From Bacteroidetes bacterium UBA2364 (lineage in GTDB: Bacteria > Bacteroidota > Rhodothermia > Rhodothermales > UBA2364), in NCBI GenBank assembly GCA_002344075.1, contig DDTM01000075.1:1-19133 (forward strand): DNA of 19,133 bases. Direction: 5' to 3'. A program made the position numbers and the translations under genes. This document shows, in pieces, positions 8,456-15,116 of the stretch. The stretch's first letter is position 1; each line of letters starts with the position of its first letter. The notes under the pieces were generated by a model. It made no database searches and had not been told where the DNA came from. It worked only from the letters and a program-made list of their open reading frames with translations.

Positions 8456-8983
8456 ATGAGCACACATACAACTCCAGGAGACACGATAGATGGAGAACAA
8501 CTCCGTTTGATGATGCGGTCAGTTCCTTCCCCTGTGGTGGTGGTCACTGCTGTGCATGATCAGGACGCATGGGGCATAACACTTGGCTCGTTCACCAGTG
8601 TATCGTTGGATCCGCCGCTAATCAGTTTTAATGTCGCACGGCAATCTCGTATGCATGATATACTGGCTCTGACCAAACAGTATGCCGTTCATATCCTTAG
8701 TTCGGAAGATGTACCTCTTTCGAACCGATTTTCGGACCCTACGCGCAGTGCAGATACTCAATTTGAGGGCCTACTGTATGAAGCCTCTTCGGATGGATTG
8801 CCGTTGTTACAGGGAACGATCGGAGTGCTACTTTGTAAGCCCTTTGCACGCCACGATGCCGGAGACCATTCTTTGTTCATCGGACAAGTGACCGGAACAC
8901 AGCAACCCCAGCCCCACAAAATACCTTTACTTTATTACAACCGTTCTTATAGAACCATCGGAGAGTCGGTGATTGGGTCTTAA
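8456..8983 (+). CDS. Flavin reductase-like FMN-binding protein
   Basis: The 175-residue product has the flavin reductase (FMN-binding split-barrel) fold. Early on it has SVPSPVVVVTA, then GITLGSFTSVSLDPPLISFN, the stretch that holds FMN in this family, then a segment with SNRF and an end motif HSLFIGQVTG....PLLYYNRSYRTI. Members reduce FMN or FAD with NAD(P)H, often to feed a two-component monooxygenase, and some bind flavin without such a partner. No monooxygenase is adjacent. The ATG lies 5 bases after the dnaJ stop, so it is very probably translated from the chaperone transcript. The natural electron acceptor cannot be told. Confidence 0.88.
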   Translation: MSTHTTPGDTIDGEQLRLMMRSVPSPVVVVTAVHDQDAWGITLGSFTSVSLDPPLISFNVARQSRMHDILALTKQYAVHILSSEDVPLSNRFSDPTRSADTQFEGLLYEASSDGLPLLQGTIGVLLCKPFARHDAGDHSLFIGQVTGTQQPQPHKIPLLYYNRSYRTIGESVIGS

Positions 8984-9030
8984 GTTTGACCAGTCGGATT
9001 TCTCCTTGTTATCTTCCAATCCATAATTTT

Positions 9031-9900
9031 GTGCAAAAACCACCTTACCGCAAACCCAAACCACCCACATCACCTGCCCGTGATCGCCGCCCGCCGCCCG
9101 CTGGCCGTCCAACCAAGGGCAGCGACCAGCCGAAAGACCCTTTAAAACAATACATTGGTGGCCGGAATCTGGTGCGCGAAGCGCTTGAAGCAGGTCAGCC
9201 CCTCGAAAAAATTTTTTTAAAACAAGGCATGGACGACCGGATGGCTGGCGAAATCAGAGGGCTGGCTGGTAAAGCCAATGTACCGATCATGGTGGTTCCG
9301 GTCGAGAAACTCAATCGGTTAGATGCCGCCCTAAATCATCAGGGCGTGGTAGCACAACGAGCAGCCGTTCAGTATTGGGAGTTAAACGAAATGCTGGATA
9401 CGATCGCGCCAAGTGTAGGAGCCGTTCAGAAACAGAAGCCCTTATTGGTCTTGCTGGATCAGATTGAAGACCCACAGAATTTTGGCGCAATCATTCGGTC
9501 GGCAGTAGCTGCCGGGGCGTCGGGCTTGATTATTCCGGAGCGCCATATGGCCCCCCTAAGTGCTGTTGCCATAAAAGCCAGTGCTGGAACCGCCCTCCGT
9601 TTACCCATTGCCAAAGTCGTTAATATGGCCGATGTTATCCAACAACTTAAAGAAAGGGGGTATTGGGTTGCCGGATTGGCAGGAACAGGCGAGCAACATA
9701 TTTGGGAGATAGACTGGGACCGTCCTTTTGCATTGGTGATTGGAAATGAAGGAAAGGGGATGCGCGAGCGGGTTCAGAAGTCTTGCGACTATGTGGCAGC
9801 CATCCCCATGGCGGAGGGCGTAGAATCATTAAATGCCTCGGTTGCCGCCGGGATTGCCTTATTCGCCGTCGTCCAAAGTCGCTTGGCCTTGCCCACTTAA
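9031..9900 (+). CDS. rlmB: 23S rRNA 2'-O-methyltransferase, TrmH/RlmB (SpoU) family
   Basis: This SPOUT methyltransferase probably 2'-O-methylates a guanosine of 23S rRNA (G2251 in E. coli) using S-adenosylmethionine. From the GTG at 9031 it has 289 residues. A basic, proline-rich tail (about 1-38) is followed by the substrate-binding domain (YIGGRNLVREALEAG ... LNHQGVVAQ), then the knotted catalytic domain with all three motifs: NFGAIIRSA (from 150), VIGNEGKGM (236-244) and IPM..GVESLNAS (258-270). The frame also opens at a TTG at 8986, but the extra residues do not look like a family N-terminus, and neither start has a good ribosome site. Other TrmH-family RNA targets are possible. Its TAA overlaps the stop of the convergent gene. 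Confidence 0.9.
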   Translation: MQKPPYRKPKPPTSPARDRRPPPAGRPTKGSDQPKDPLKQYIGGRNLVREALEAGQPLEKIFLKQGMDDRMAGEIRGLAGKANVPIMVVPVEKLNRLDAALNHQGVVAQRAAVQYWELNEMLDTIAPSVGAVQKQKPLLVLLDQIEDPQNFGAIIRSAVAAGASGLIIPERHMAPLSAVAIKASAGTALRLPIAKVVNMADVIQQLKERGYWVAGLAGTGEQHIWEIDWDRPFALVIGNEGKGMRERVQKSCDYVAAIPMAEGVESLNASVAAGIALFAVVQSRLALPT

Positions 9901-10145
9901 CGGATACTATACACAATTTTACGCAAAGTGTCGAACTGTAAATAGGGGTAGTCTTCACGCAGGATTTCTATGGCAGTGCTTGTACTCACCCCGGATAGAC
10001 GTATTTGGCGAAAGCGTTCCCGTATGGTATGATCTCGGAGGCCCTTCTCATCCAGCACCCCTAATTCCATCAATTTCAGGAAAAGGTCATCCGAGATCAG
10101 GTCTCGTAATGGATTTGTAGTGGTTCCGGCAACAGCGGCAGTCAT
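9897..10145 (-). CDS. Small protein with probable helix-turn-helix, function unknown
   Basis: The 82-residue product has no signal peptide or membrane segment. Residues 18-35 form a leucine-rich helix (DDLFLKLMELGVLDEKGL). Residues 40-82 read as helix (IRERFRQIRLSG), turn, helix (STSTAIEILREDYP) and a final basic helix (QFDTLRKIVYSIR). The S-x-x-x-A-I-x-x-L-x-x-x-Y-x-x-x-x-T-L-R-K-I-V-Y layout resembles Mor-type or recombinase-type HTH ends, so DNA binding is a reasonable but unproven guess. It has a real ribosome site (GGAGGG, seven bases from the ATG), which most neighbours lack. Its TAA shares bases with the rlmB stop in a single TTAA. Confidence 0.7.
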   Translation of the reverse strand: MTAAVAGTTTNPLRDLISDDLFLKLMELGVLDEKGLRDHTIRERFRQIRLSGVSTSTAIEILREDYPYLQFDTLRKIVYSIR

Positions 10146-10152
10146 GATGATT

Positions 10153-10158
10153 CCCTCC
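10153..10158 (-). promoter_or_regulatory. Strong Shine-Dalgarno site before the 82-residue HTH-like gene
   Basis: On the minus strand GGAGGG stands seven bases before the ATG at 10145. It fixes the start of this small gene and supports its being translated. Confidence 0.6.
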
Positions 10159-10279
10159 GACGATTTCTTGGTGCCTTAAATTATTTTGATTTTACGTAAC
10201 AATACACTGTTTGCCCTCTTATTTCAGAAGAATAGAGGCGAATGGATTTTTTTCATGTTTGAATGGTGAAAGTATATGC

Positions 10280-11311
10280 CTAAGAAGTTGGATCAGGCTT
10301 TAGAGGGGTCGTGTATTGAAACAGGCCAAAAATGGTTTCGCCTTGAAGAAACAAACTGATAAAACCCAGAATGTTGTACACAATCATTTGCGCTGCATGG
10401 GTAACAATGGCAAAGGCAATGGCGTTTTCATCCGAAAACCCCCAGAGGGACACCATCGCCCAACGTATAATGACGTGATAACTGCCCACTCCGCCCGGTG
10501 TTGGAATCATACTGGTGAGCGAGCCAATCACGAGCAATACCCAAGAATCCTGAACACCCCAAGAAACCACATCATCCAAATGAAGTAGATAGGCCGAAAA
10601 GAGTACCATCATCGTATAGCTGGCCCAGATAAGCACTGTGGAGACGAGCATCTGTATTTGTTTGGGCGTCTGGAGATAAGACACAAATCCGGCCTTAAAT
10701 CCCTTCCAGATATGAAAAAATCGCCCTTCTCCTTTACGTACATAACGCCGAACCATCCAAAAAGCAATACCGAAACAGAAGGCCAAGATTGCCCAAAACA
10801 ACAGCCCATAACCGGATACCGCCCATGAAATTAACGGAGAAAAATACCGGAGATAGGTAGCCAGAAGTTTATCGTGCGCCAGCGGAATAAGACTCAAAAA
10901 ACCCAACAGCAGCACAAGGACATCCGATGTACGATCAGCCACTACCGTTCCCAATACGCCGGAAAACGATAGTCTTTCCTTACGTGCCACACTGCCCACC
11001 CGCACAATTTCCCCTACCCTGGGTAGCACATAGTTCACCATATAGGAAATAAAAATCGCATATAATGGGAACCGAAAAGTGGTTACACGGCTTTCGGCCC
11101 GTGCTTCCGGCAGATGATCTAACATCAGTTTCCATCGCCAAGCCCGAAACCAGTGGCTCAAAACCATTACCAGAACCGTCGGCCCCAGCCACCTATATTC
11201 GGCATCACGGAGCGAGATCCAAAGCTGTTCAAACGATACGCCACGAAGCGCCAGCACCATCAGCACCACCGCCAAAGCAAAACTTAGTAGGTAAGTCAGT
11301 TTTTGCCTCAT
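10280..11311 (-). CDS. Flippase-like inner-membrane protein (YbhN/UPF0104, lysylphosphatidylglycerol synthase TM-region family)
   Basis: The 343-residue product is a polytopic membrane protein with about eight hydrophobic segments. It belongs to the family related to the membrane half of MprF and often annotated as flippase-like. Family signatures are RAWRWKLML (56-64), NYVLPRVGEIVRV (93-105), VADRTSDV (124-131) and IPTPGGVGSYH (269-279). The soluble lysyl-transferase half of MprF is absent, so lipid lysylation is unlikely; transport of a lipid or lipid-linked glycan is suggested only by family. It lies 65 bases downstream of the LolA-like gene on the same strand, so the two are probably cotranscribed, which fits an envelope role. 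No clear terminator follows. Confidence 0.85.
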   Translation of the reverse strand: MRQKLTYLLSFALAVVLMVLALRGVSFEQLWISLRDAEYRWLGPTVLVMVLSHWFRAWRWKLMLDHLPEARAESRVTTFRFPLYAIFISYMVNYVLPRVGEIVRVGSVARKERLSFSGVLGTVVADRTSDVLVLLLGFLSLIPLAHDKLLATYLRYFSPLISWAVSGYGLLFWAILAFCFGIAFWMVRRYVRKGEGRFFHIWKGFKAGFVSYLQTPKQIQMLVSTVLIWASYTMMVLFSAYLLHLDDVVSWGVQDSWVLLVIGSLTSMIPTPGGVGSYHVIIRWAMVSLWGFSDENAIAFAIVTHAAQMIVYNILGFISLFLQGETIFGLFQYTTPLKPDPTS

Positions 11312-11323
11312 AACACAAAGAAA

Positions 11324-11382
11324 CGGGTGAGCATAAGAGGTTACGTGCCCACCCGATAAGGAAGTGATAAAGGTTCTTATCG
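11324..11382 (-). repeat. Two mutually exclusive hairpins between the LolA-like and flippase-like genes
   Basis: CGATAAG (11354-11360) pairs with CTTATCG (11376-11382), and CGGGTG (11324-11329) pairs with CACCCG (11350-11355). The two stems share bases 11354-11355 and so cannot both be complete. The first overlaps the LolA stop codon. Neither has a strong T-run, so processing, mRNA stability or weak attenuation is more likely than full termination. Confidence 0.3.
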
Positions 11383-12006
11383 CAAATCCACCACTTGTAC
11401 CCCTTTAGGAGCAGAAAAACTAAACGTCGCGGCATTGATGGCCGGGTTTTTCTGTACATTGTCCAGAGTGATCAGGGTGCGGGTATTGTTCTGATCCAAT
11501 AAGCTAAGCCGAATGGGCATATTATCGGATTTTCTGATCCAAATCAGGGTCTCTTTCATGACAGCATCTCCGGATTTAGGGGTAAACTTCATCTGGAAAC
11601 AATCTGTACCATTAACTTTTTGGTCCGCCAGTTTTTGCACATTAAAACGATTGGACTGTTTCATGAAAAACATATCTGGAGAGAAGGCATTCTCATCTGC
11701 CTGGTAATGGTCTATCAAAACCCGTTTTTGTTGCCGCGAATAAGCCCAAGTCGTCTTGCCATCGGTCACTAAGGTTTGGTCTGTTGTCTCCACGCGGTAT
11801 TTGCTTTTTTGCATGGTGATGGTTCCCGTCATGCTTCTTGATTTAGCGCCTTGGCTCATCGTTTGCGAAAAAGTGGCCTTAATGGCGCCCGTTGCATCGT
11901 ATTTGGCTTTCATCCGATTTAGCACCTCTTGTGCAGATTGGGCACTCAGAAGGGTAAATAGGCCAGTTAATAATACCAAATTGGTTAATAACAAGGTTTT
12001 TTTCAT
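11377..12006 (-). CDS. LolA-like outer-membrane lipoprotein carrier protein
   Basis: LolA carries lipoproteins across the periplasm from the inner membrane to the outer-membrane receptor. The ATG at 12006 gives 209 residues beginning with a signal peptide (MKKTLLLTNLVLLTGLFTLLSA, cut near residue 22); the open frame reaches a TTG at 12048, but that would bury the signal. The mature part fits the LolA barrel: AQEVLNRMKAKYDATGAIKA, then ATFSQTMSQ, GTITMQKSKYRVET, LVTDGKTTWAYSRQQKRVLI and the late segment AATFSFSAPKGVQVVDL. LolA/LolB-like proteins with other hydrophobic cargo share this fold, so the exact cargo is open. It is divergent from the M28 peptidase over 262 bases and is followed by the flippase-like gene. 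Confidence 0.88.
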   Translation of the reverse strand: MKKTLLLTNLVLLTGLFTLLSAQSAQEVLNRMKAKYDATGAIKATFSQTMSQGAKSRSMTGTITMQKSKYRVETTDQTLVTDGKTTWAYSRQQKRVLIDHYQADENAFSPDMFFMKQSNRFNVQKLADQKVNGTDCFQMKFTPKSGDAVMKETLIWIRKSDNMPIRLSLLDQNNTRTLITLDNVQKNPAINAATFSFSAPKGVQVVDLR

Positions 12007-12268
12007 GTCTTTTAGGATTTCAAAGTGGAGGTAGTGGTTTACATCCAATATCTCTGCAAATGGCGTGCCCAGCCTTGATGACGGGCCAAAACAGGCTTTC
12101 TCCTAATACTAACAAGGAAAATAGTGTATAGAAGATAGGACGCTCCAAGAGGGTCAACTGTACAAATTAGGCAAAATCTGACGAATAAGCGACTGCTTCA
12201 TCAAAATGGAACCGGAGTTCATTTTATGGGTGAAAAGCGTTTTTACATTCTATACCGTTACAATCCCC

Positions 12269-13747
12269 ATGAAAAAACAATTCCTACTCCTGCTCTGCTT
12301 GTTGGCGCCAATGCGTTCCTATGCGCAATCCGCAGAAGAAGCCCTAACACAAGACGAGGTGAGCGATCATATTCGGTTTATCGCCTCCGACGAGTTGCGC
12401 GGACGAAAACCGGGTACACCGGGCATAGATGTGGCTGCCCGATATATTGCACACCACTTTGAAACCTATGGTCTCAAACAAGCTCCGGGAGTAGATGGAT
12501 GGTTCCAAACCGTGCCTTTTGCAACAACCACTCCACCCCAGACTGGCTCCATCACCTTAGGTGGAAAAACCTATACACAAGGGGATAACTTACTGACACG
12601 CGACGGGCAAAAATCCATACTAAATGCCCTTGTTGTGGTTGCAGGATATGGCTGGGTGGACGAGAAATCTGGCATGGATGACTATAAGGGGTTGGATGTG
12701 CGCGGAAAGATCGTGATAGTTAAAATGGGGACACCCAATGAAACAAGCCCCGGTGCGGCATTCAGCGCAGGACGCAAAAAGAAGAAATTTGCATCTGATC
12801 GCGGTGCGCTTGCACTCATCGAAGTGTATGATTTGGCCTTCCCGTGGAACAATGCCAAAAACTTTGTAGGACGAAGACAAGCCTCGGTGGACGATGGCCT
12901 CCGATTCCCACATTTTTGGATTAAACCAGATGATGCCACCGCTTTTTTACAGCAAAACTTCGGTAATACACAAGCAACCGTGAACACCCCAGGCGTTACA
13001 CTGGAAACCTTCCCCAGCTATAACGTTATGGGCATTGTTGAAGGCAGTGATCCCATCCTCCAAAACGAATACCTGATGCTAACCGCGCATTATGATCATG
13101 TGGGAGTGGGCCGACCACACCCTGTGGTTCGTGCAGATAGTATTTATAATGGTGCAAGAGACAATGGCATGGGAACAGTGGCGCTTATTGCAGCAGCAAA
13201 AGCACTTTCGGCGCAGCGCCCAAAACGTTCTATATTGATTGTTGCACTTACAGCCGAAGAAATGGGGCTTTTGGGAAGTCGCTATCTGGCAGACCATCCG
13301 GTAGTTCCCCTCAATAAAACCATTTTTAATCTGAATATAGACAATGGTGGCTGGAATGATACGGGGCTGATTACGGTAGTGGGGCTGGAAAGAACCACAG
13401 CCGCTCCCGAAATCAAGCGGGGTATAGCCGATTTTGGGTTGCGGGTAATTGATGATCCAGCAGGAGAACAAGGACTGTTTGACCGTTCCGATAACGTAAG
13501 TTTTGCCACAAAGGGAATTCCGGCCCCTACATTTAGCGCTGGCTTTACGGCTTTCGACGAGCAAATTATGAAGTACTATCATCAAGCCATTGACCAACCA
13601 GACGAGAATTTCGACTTTGCTTATTTGCTGAAATACTGCCAAACTTATACACGAACGGCCCGCTACATTGCAAACCGAGAGACGCCACCTTTCTGGGTCG
13701 CCGGAGATAAATATGAGGCTATGGGCAAAAGTCTATACGGGCGATAA
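12269..13747 (+). CDS. Exported M28-family zinc peptidase
   Basis: The product is an aminopeptidase-type dizinc enzyme acting outside the cytoplasm. The ATG at 12269 gives 492 residues with a signal peptide (MKKQFLLLLCLLAPMRSYA); an upstream ATG at 12206 would bury it. An N-terminal part (IRFIASDELRGRKPGTPG) and a PA-like inserted domain (about 115-225) come before the catalytic domain. The metal and catalytic residues expected for M28 are visible: His274 and Asp276 in HYDHVG, Asp298 in GARDNGMGT, Glu330-Glu331 in TAEEMGLLGS, Asp358 in NIDNGG and His438 in YYHQAIDQPDEN. Arg297 stands where many M28 members have Asp (G-A-D-D-N). Substrate preference cannot be read. It stands alone, with a terminator 27 bases downstream; no good promoter was seen in the 262-base divergent spacer. 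Confidence 0.93.
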   Translation: MKKQFLLLLCLLAPMRSYAQSAEEALTQDEVSDHIRFIASDELRGRKPGTPGIDVAARYIAHHFETYGLKQAPGVDGWFQTVPFATTTPPQTGSITLGGKTYTQGDNLLTRDGQKSILNALVVVAGYGWVDEKSGMDDYKGLDVRGKIVIVKMGTPNETSPGAAFSAGRKKKKFASDRGALALIEVYDLAFPWNNAKNFVGRRQASVDDGLRFPHFWIKPDDATAFLQQNFGNTQATVNTPGVTLETFPSYNVMGIVEGSDPILQNEYLMLTAHYDHVGVGRPHPVVRADSIYNGARDNGMGTVALIAAAKALSAQRPKRSILIVALTAEEMGLLGSRYLADHPVVPLNKTIFNLNIDNGGWNDTGLITVVGLERTTAAPEIKRGIADFGLRVIDDPAGEQGLFDRSDNVSFATKGIPAPTFSAGFTAFDEQIMKYYHQAIDQPDENFDFAYLLKYCQTYTRTARYIANRETPPFWVAGDKYEAMGKSLYGR

Positions 13748-13773
13748 GTCCAAGGATCGGAAAAAACATTTAG

Positions 13774-13812
13774 AAGGGTATAAAATATTGCTTTACTACT
13801 TTATACCCTTTT
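13774..13812 (+). terminator. Rho-independent terminator of the M28 peptidase gene
   Basis: AAGGGTATAAA (13774-13784) pairs perfectly with TTTATACCCTT (13800-13810), an 11-bp stem with a 15-base loop, ending in four T (13809-13812). It lies 27 bases after the peptidase stop. The short T-run makes it weaker than the other terminators here. Confidence 0.65.
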
Positions 13813-13821
13813 AAATTTTGT

Positions 13822-13886
13822 TTTCAATACAGACCTTTCAGCGTATAGCCCCAATCGAAAGTTTTCTCTCCCATGCTGTATTGAAA
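13822..13886. repeat. 11-bp inverted repeat flanking a 43-base core
   Basis: TTTCAATACAG (13822-13832) and CTGTATTGAAA (13876-13886) are perfect reverse complements separated by 43 bases. Neither side has a T-run, so it is not an ordinary terminator. On the minus strand the core carries a 16-codon open frame whose ATG begins one base inside one arm's edge and whose stop lies in the other arm. Confidence 0.45.
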
Positions 13887-13945
13887 GAAAACCTTTAACG
13901 CATCAGTCAGGAACTGGCAGAATTAGCCGGAGGAAACCAACGTCA

Positions 13946-14884
13946 TCACTGATGTAAGTTAGGCAGAACCGCCAAAATCTGCTCGCGGTATGCCTCGTAT
14001 TGTGGAGGCAACTTCAGCGACTCGCCCAAAGAATCCAATGGTTCATCCACCATAAACCCCGGCGTATCGGTGGCAATCTCGAACAAAACCCCACCTGGCT
14101 CGCGGAAATACAATGAGTGAAAATAGTTCCGGTCTATCGGATCGGTCACTTGTAGGCCAACCGATCGGATTTTTTCTAATAATGCCCGCTCTGCTGTATC
14201 ATCCGGAACGCGAAAAGCCACATGATGAACGGTTCCGGCGGCATTCAGTCCTTTACGTCCATCATTCTCCTCCAGCAAGTCCACAATACCACCAGCCGTT
14301 GCCAATGGATTGACAAAGCGATGACGGTTTCCTTGCATACCTACTGGTTCGTAGCCAAGTAATTCTGTCAGGATGCGGGCTGTCGGGGCAATGCTTTGGA
14401 GCGAGAGTGTGGTTTGATGGAAACCCTTCAAGGCCATTTCTGCCGGAATTTCGTTCGTTACATGCCCCAATCGAGCATCAGAGAGCGCCGAGGCCGTGAG
14501 TTCCAACAAGAGGCCATCAGGATCAAAAAAACCCACCAAAGGCGCTCCAAAACGTTCGGTGGGTGGTAAAGAACGAATACCAAGTGCATCAAAACGTTCC
14601 TTCCAAAAACCAAACGCTCCTTCTGGAACCGAATAGCCAATGCTGGTTGCTTGCCCAATCCCTGCACGCCCTTGCCGGATATTGGCCCAAGGAAAAAATG
14701 TGAGGATTGTGCCCGGCTCGGCGGCATAGTTCCCATAGTAAAAATGATAGGTCCCCGGATCATCAAAATTGACGGTCTTTTTTACAAACCGCAAACCAAG
14801 TACCTGTGTATAGAAGTGGTAATTTCGTTGCGCATTTCCCGCAATGGCCGTAACATGATGAAGCCCAGTTGTAAGGTTATTCAT
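13946..14884 (-). CDS. Ring-cleaving dioxygenase, MhqO/PcpA-like (vicinal oxygen chelate fold)
   Basis: The product resembles the Fe(II) hydroquinone-cleaving dioxygenases that destroy quinone-derived electrophiles. From the ATG at 14884 it has 312 residues; the open frame reaches further, but family proteins begin near NNLTTGLHHVTAI. Two VOC modules are visible. The first includes GLHHVTAIAG, NYHFYTQVLGLRFVKKTVNF and GTILTFFPW; the second includes TVHHVAFRVPDD and GVLFEIATDTPGF. The likely iron ligands are a His of HH at 9-10, a His of HH at 220-221 and Glu269. In Bacillus such genes are controlled by a MarR-type repressor; no regulator is adjacent here, but a palindrome lies just upstream of the start. 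The substrate is inferred from family. Confidence 0.9.
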   Translation of the reverse strand: MNNLTTGLHHVTAIAGNAQRNYHFYTQVLGLRFVKKTVNFDDPGTYHFYYGNYAAEPGTILTFFPWANIRQGRAGIGQATSIGYSVPEGAFGFWKERFDALGIRSLPPTERFGAPLVGFFDPDGLLLELTASALSDARLGHVTNEIPAEMALKGFHQTTLSLQSIAPTARILTELLGYEPVGMQGNRHRFVNPLATAGGIVDLLEENDGRKGLNAAGTVHHVAFRVPDDTAERALLEKIRSVGLQVTDPIDRNYFHSLYFREPGGVLFEIATDTPGFMVDEPLDSLGESLKLPPQYEAYREQILAVLPNLHQ

Positions 14885-14903
14885 AATTATTTTGTTTAAT
14901 GTG

Positions 14904-14917
14904 TGTGTTACAACACA
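14904..14917. promoter_or_regulatory. TGTGTT-AC-AACACA palindrome upstream of the dioxygenase, possible operator
   Basis: A perfect 6-2-6 inverted repeat stands 19-33 bases before the dioxygenase ATG, where a repressor site could block initiation. It lies inside a slightly longer imperfect palindrome, 14899-14918. It does not match the Bacillus MhqR site as I know it. Confidence 0.35.
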
Positions 14918-15116
14918 TACTTGCAAAAAAAGTTTCTACCCTCCCAGCATGGCTCGAGTCACCGTACCAGAGGCCATATAGTACAACAAAGACACTTTGG
15001 GCGATATTCTAAAGGATTTTGAGAAGAAACAGACGGATTCCCGTAGATGACTCCCATAGATGTGTATTTTATGCTCCGAGAAAGCAATACAACCTTAACC
15101 AACCAACAGACCACAC

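Noticed and set aside
8986..9030. TTG-initiated longer start for rlmB
   Set aside because: The 15 extra residues do not resemble the family, the TTG falls three bases after the preceding stop, and there is no ribosome site.
13079..13642. 187-codon minus-strand open frame inside the M28 peptidase
   Set aside because: It overlaps the catalytic residues of the real gene and has no recognisable domain or ribosome site.
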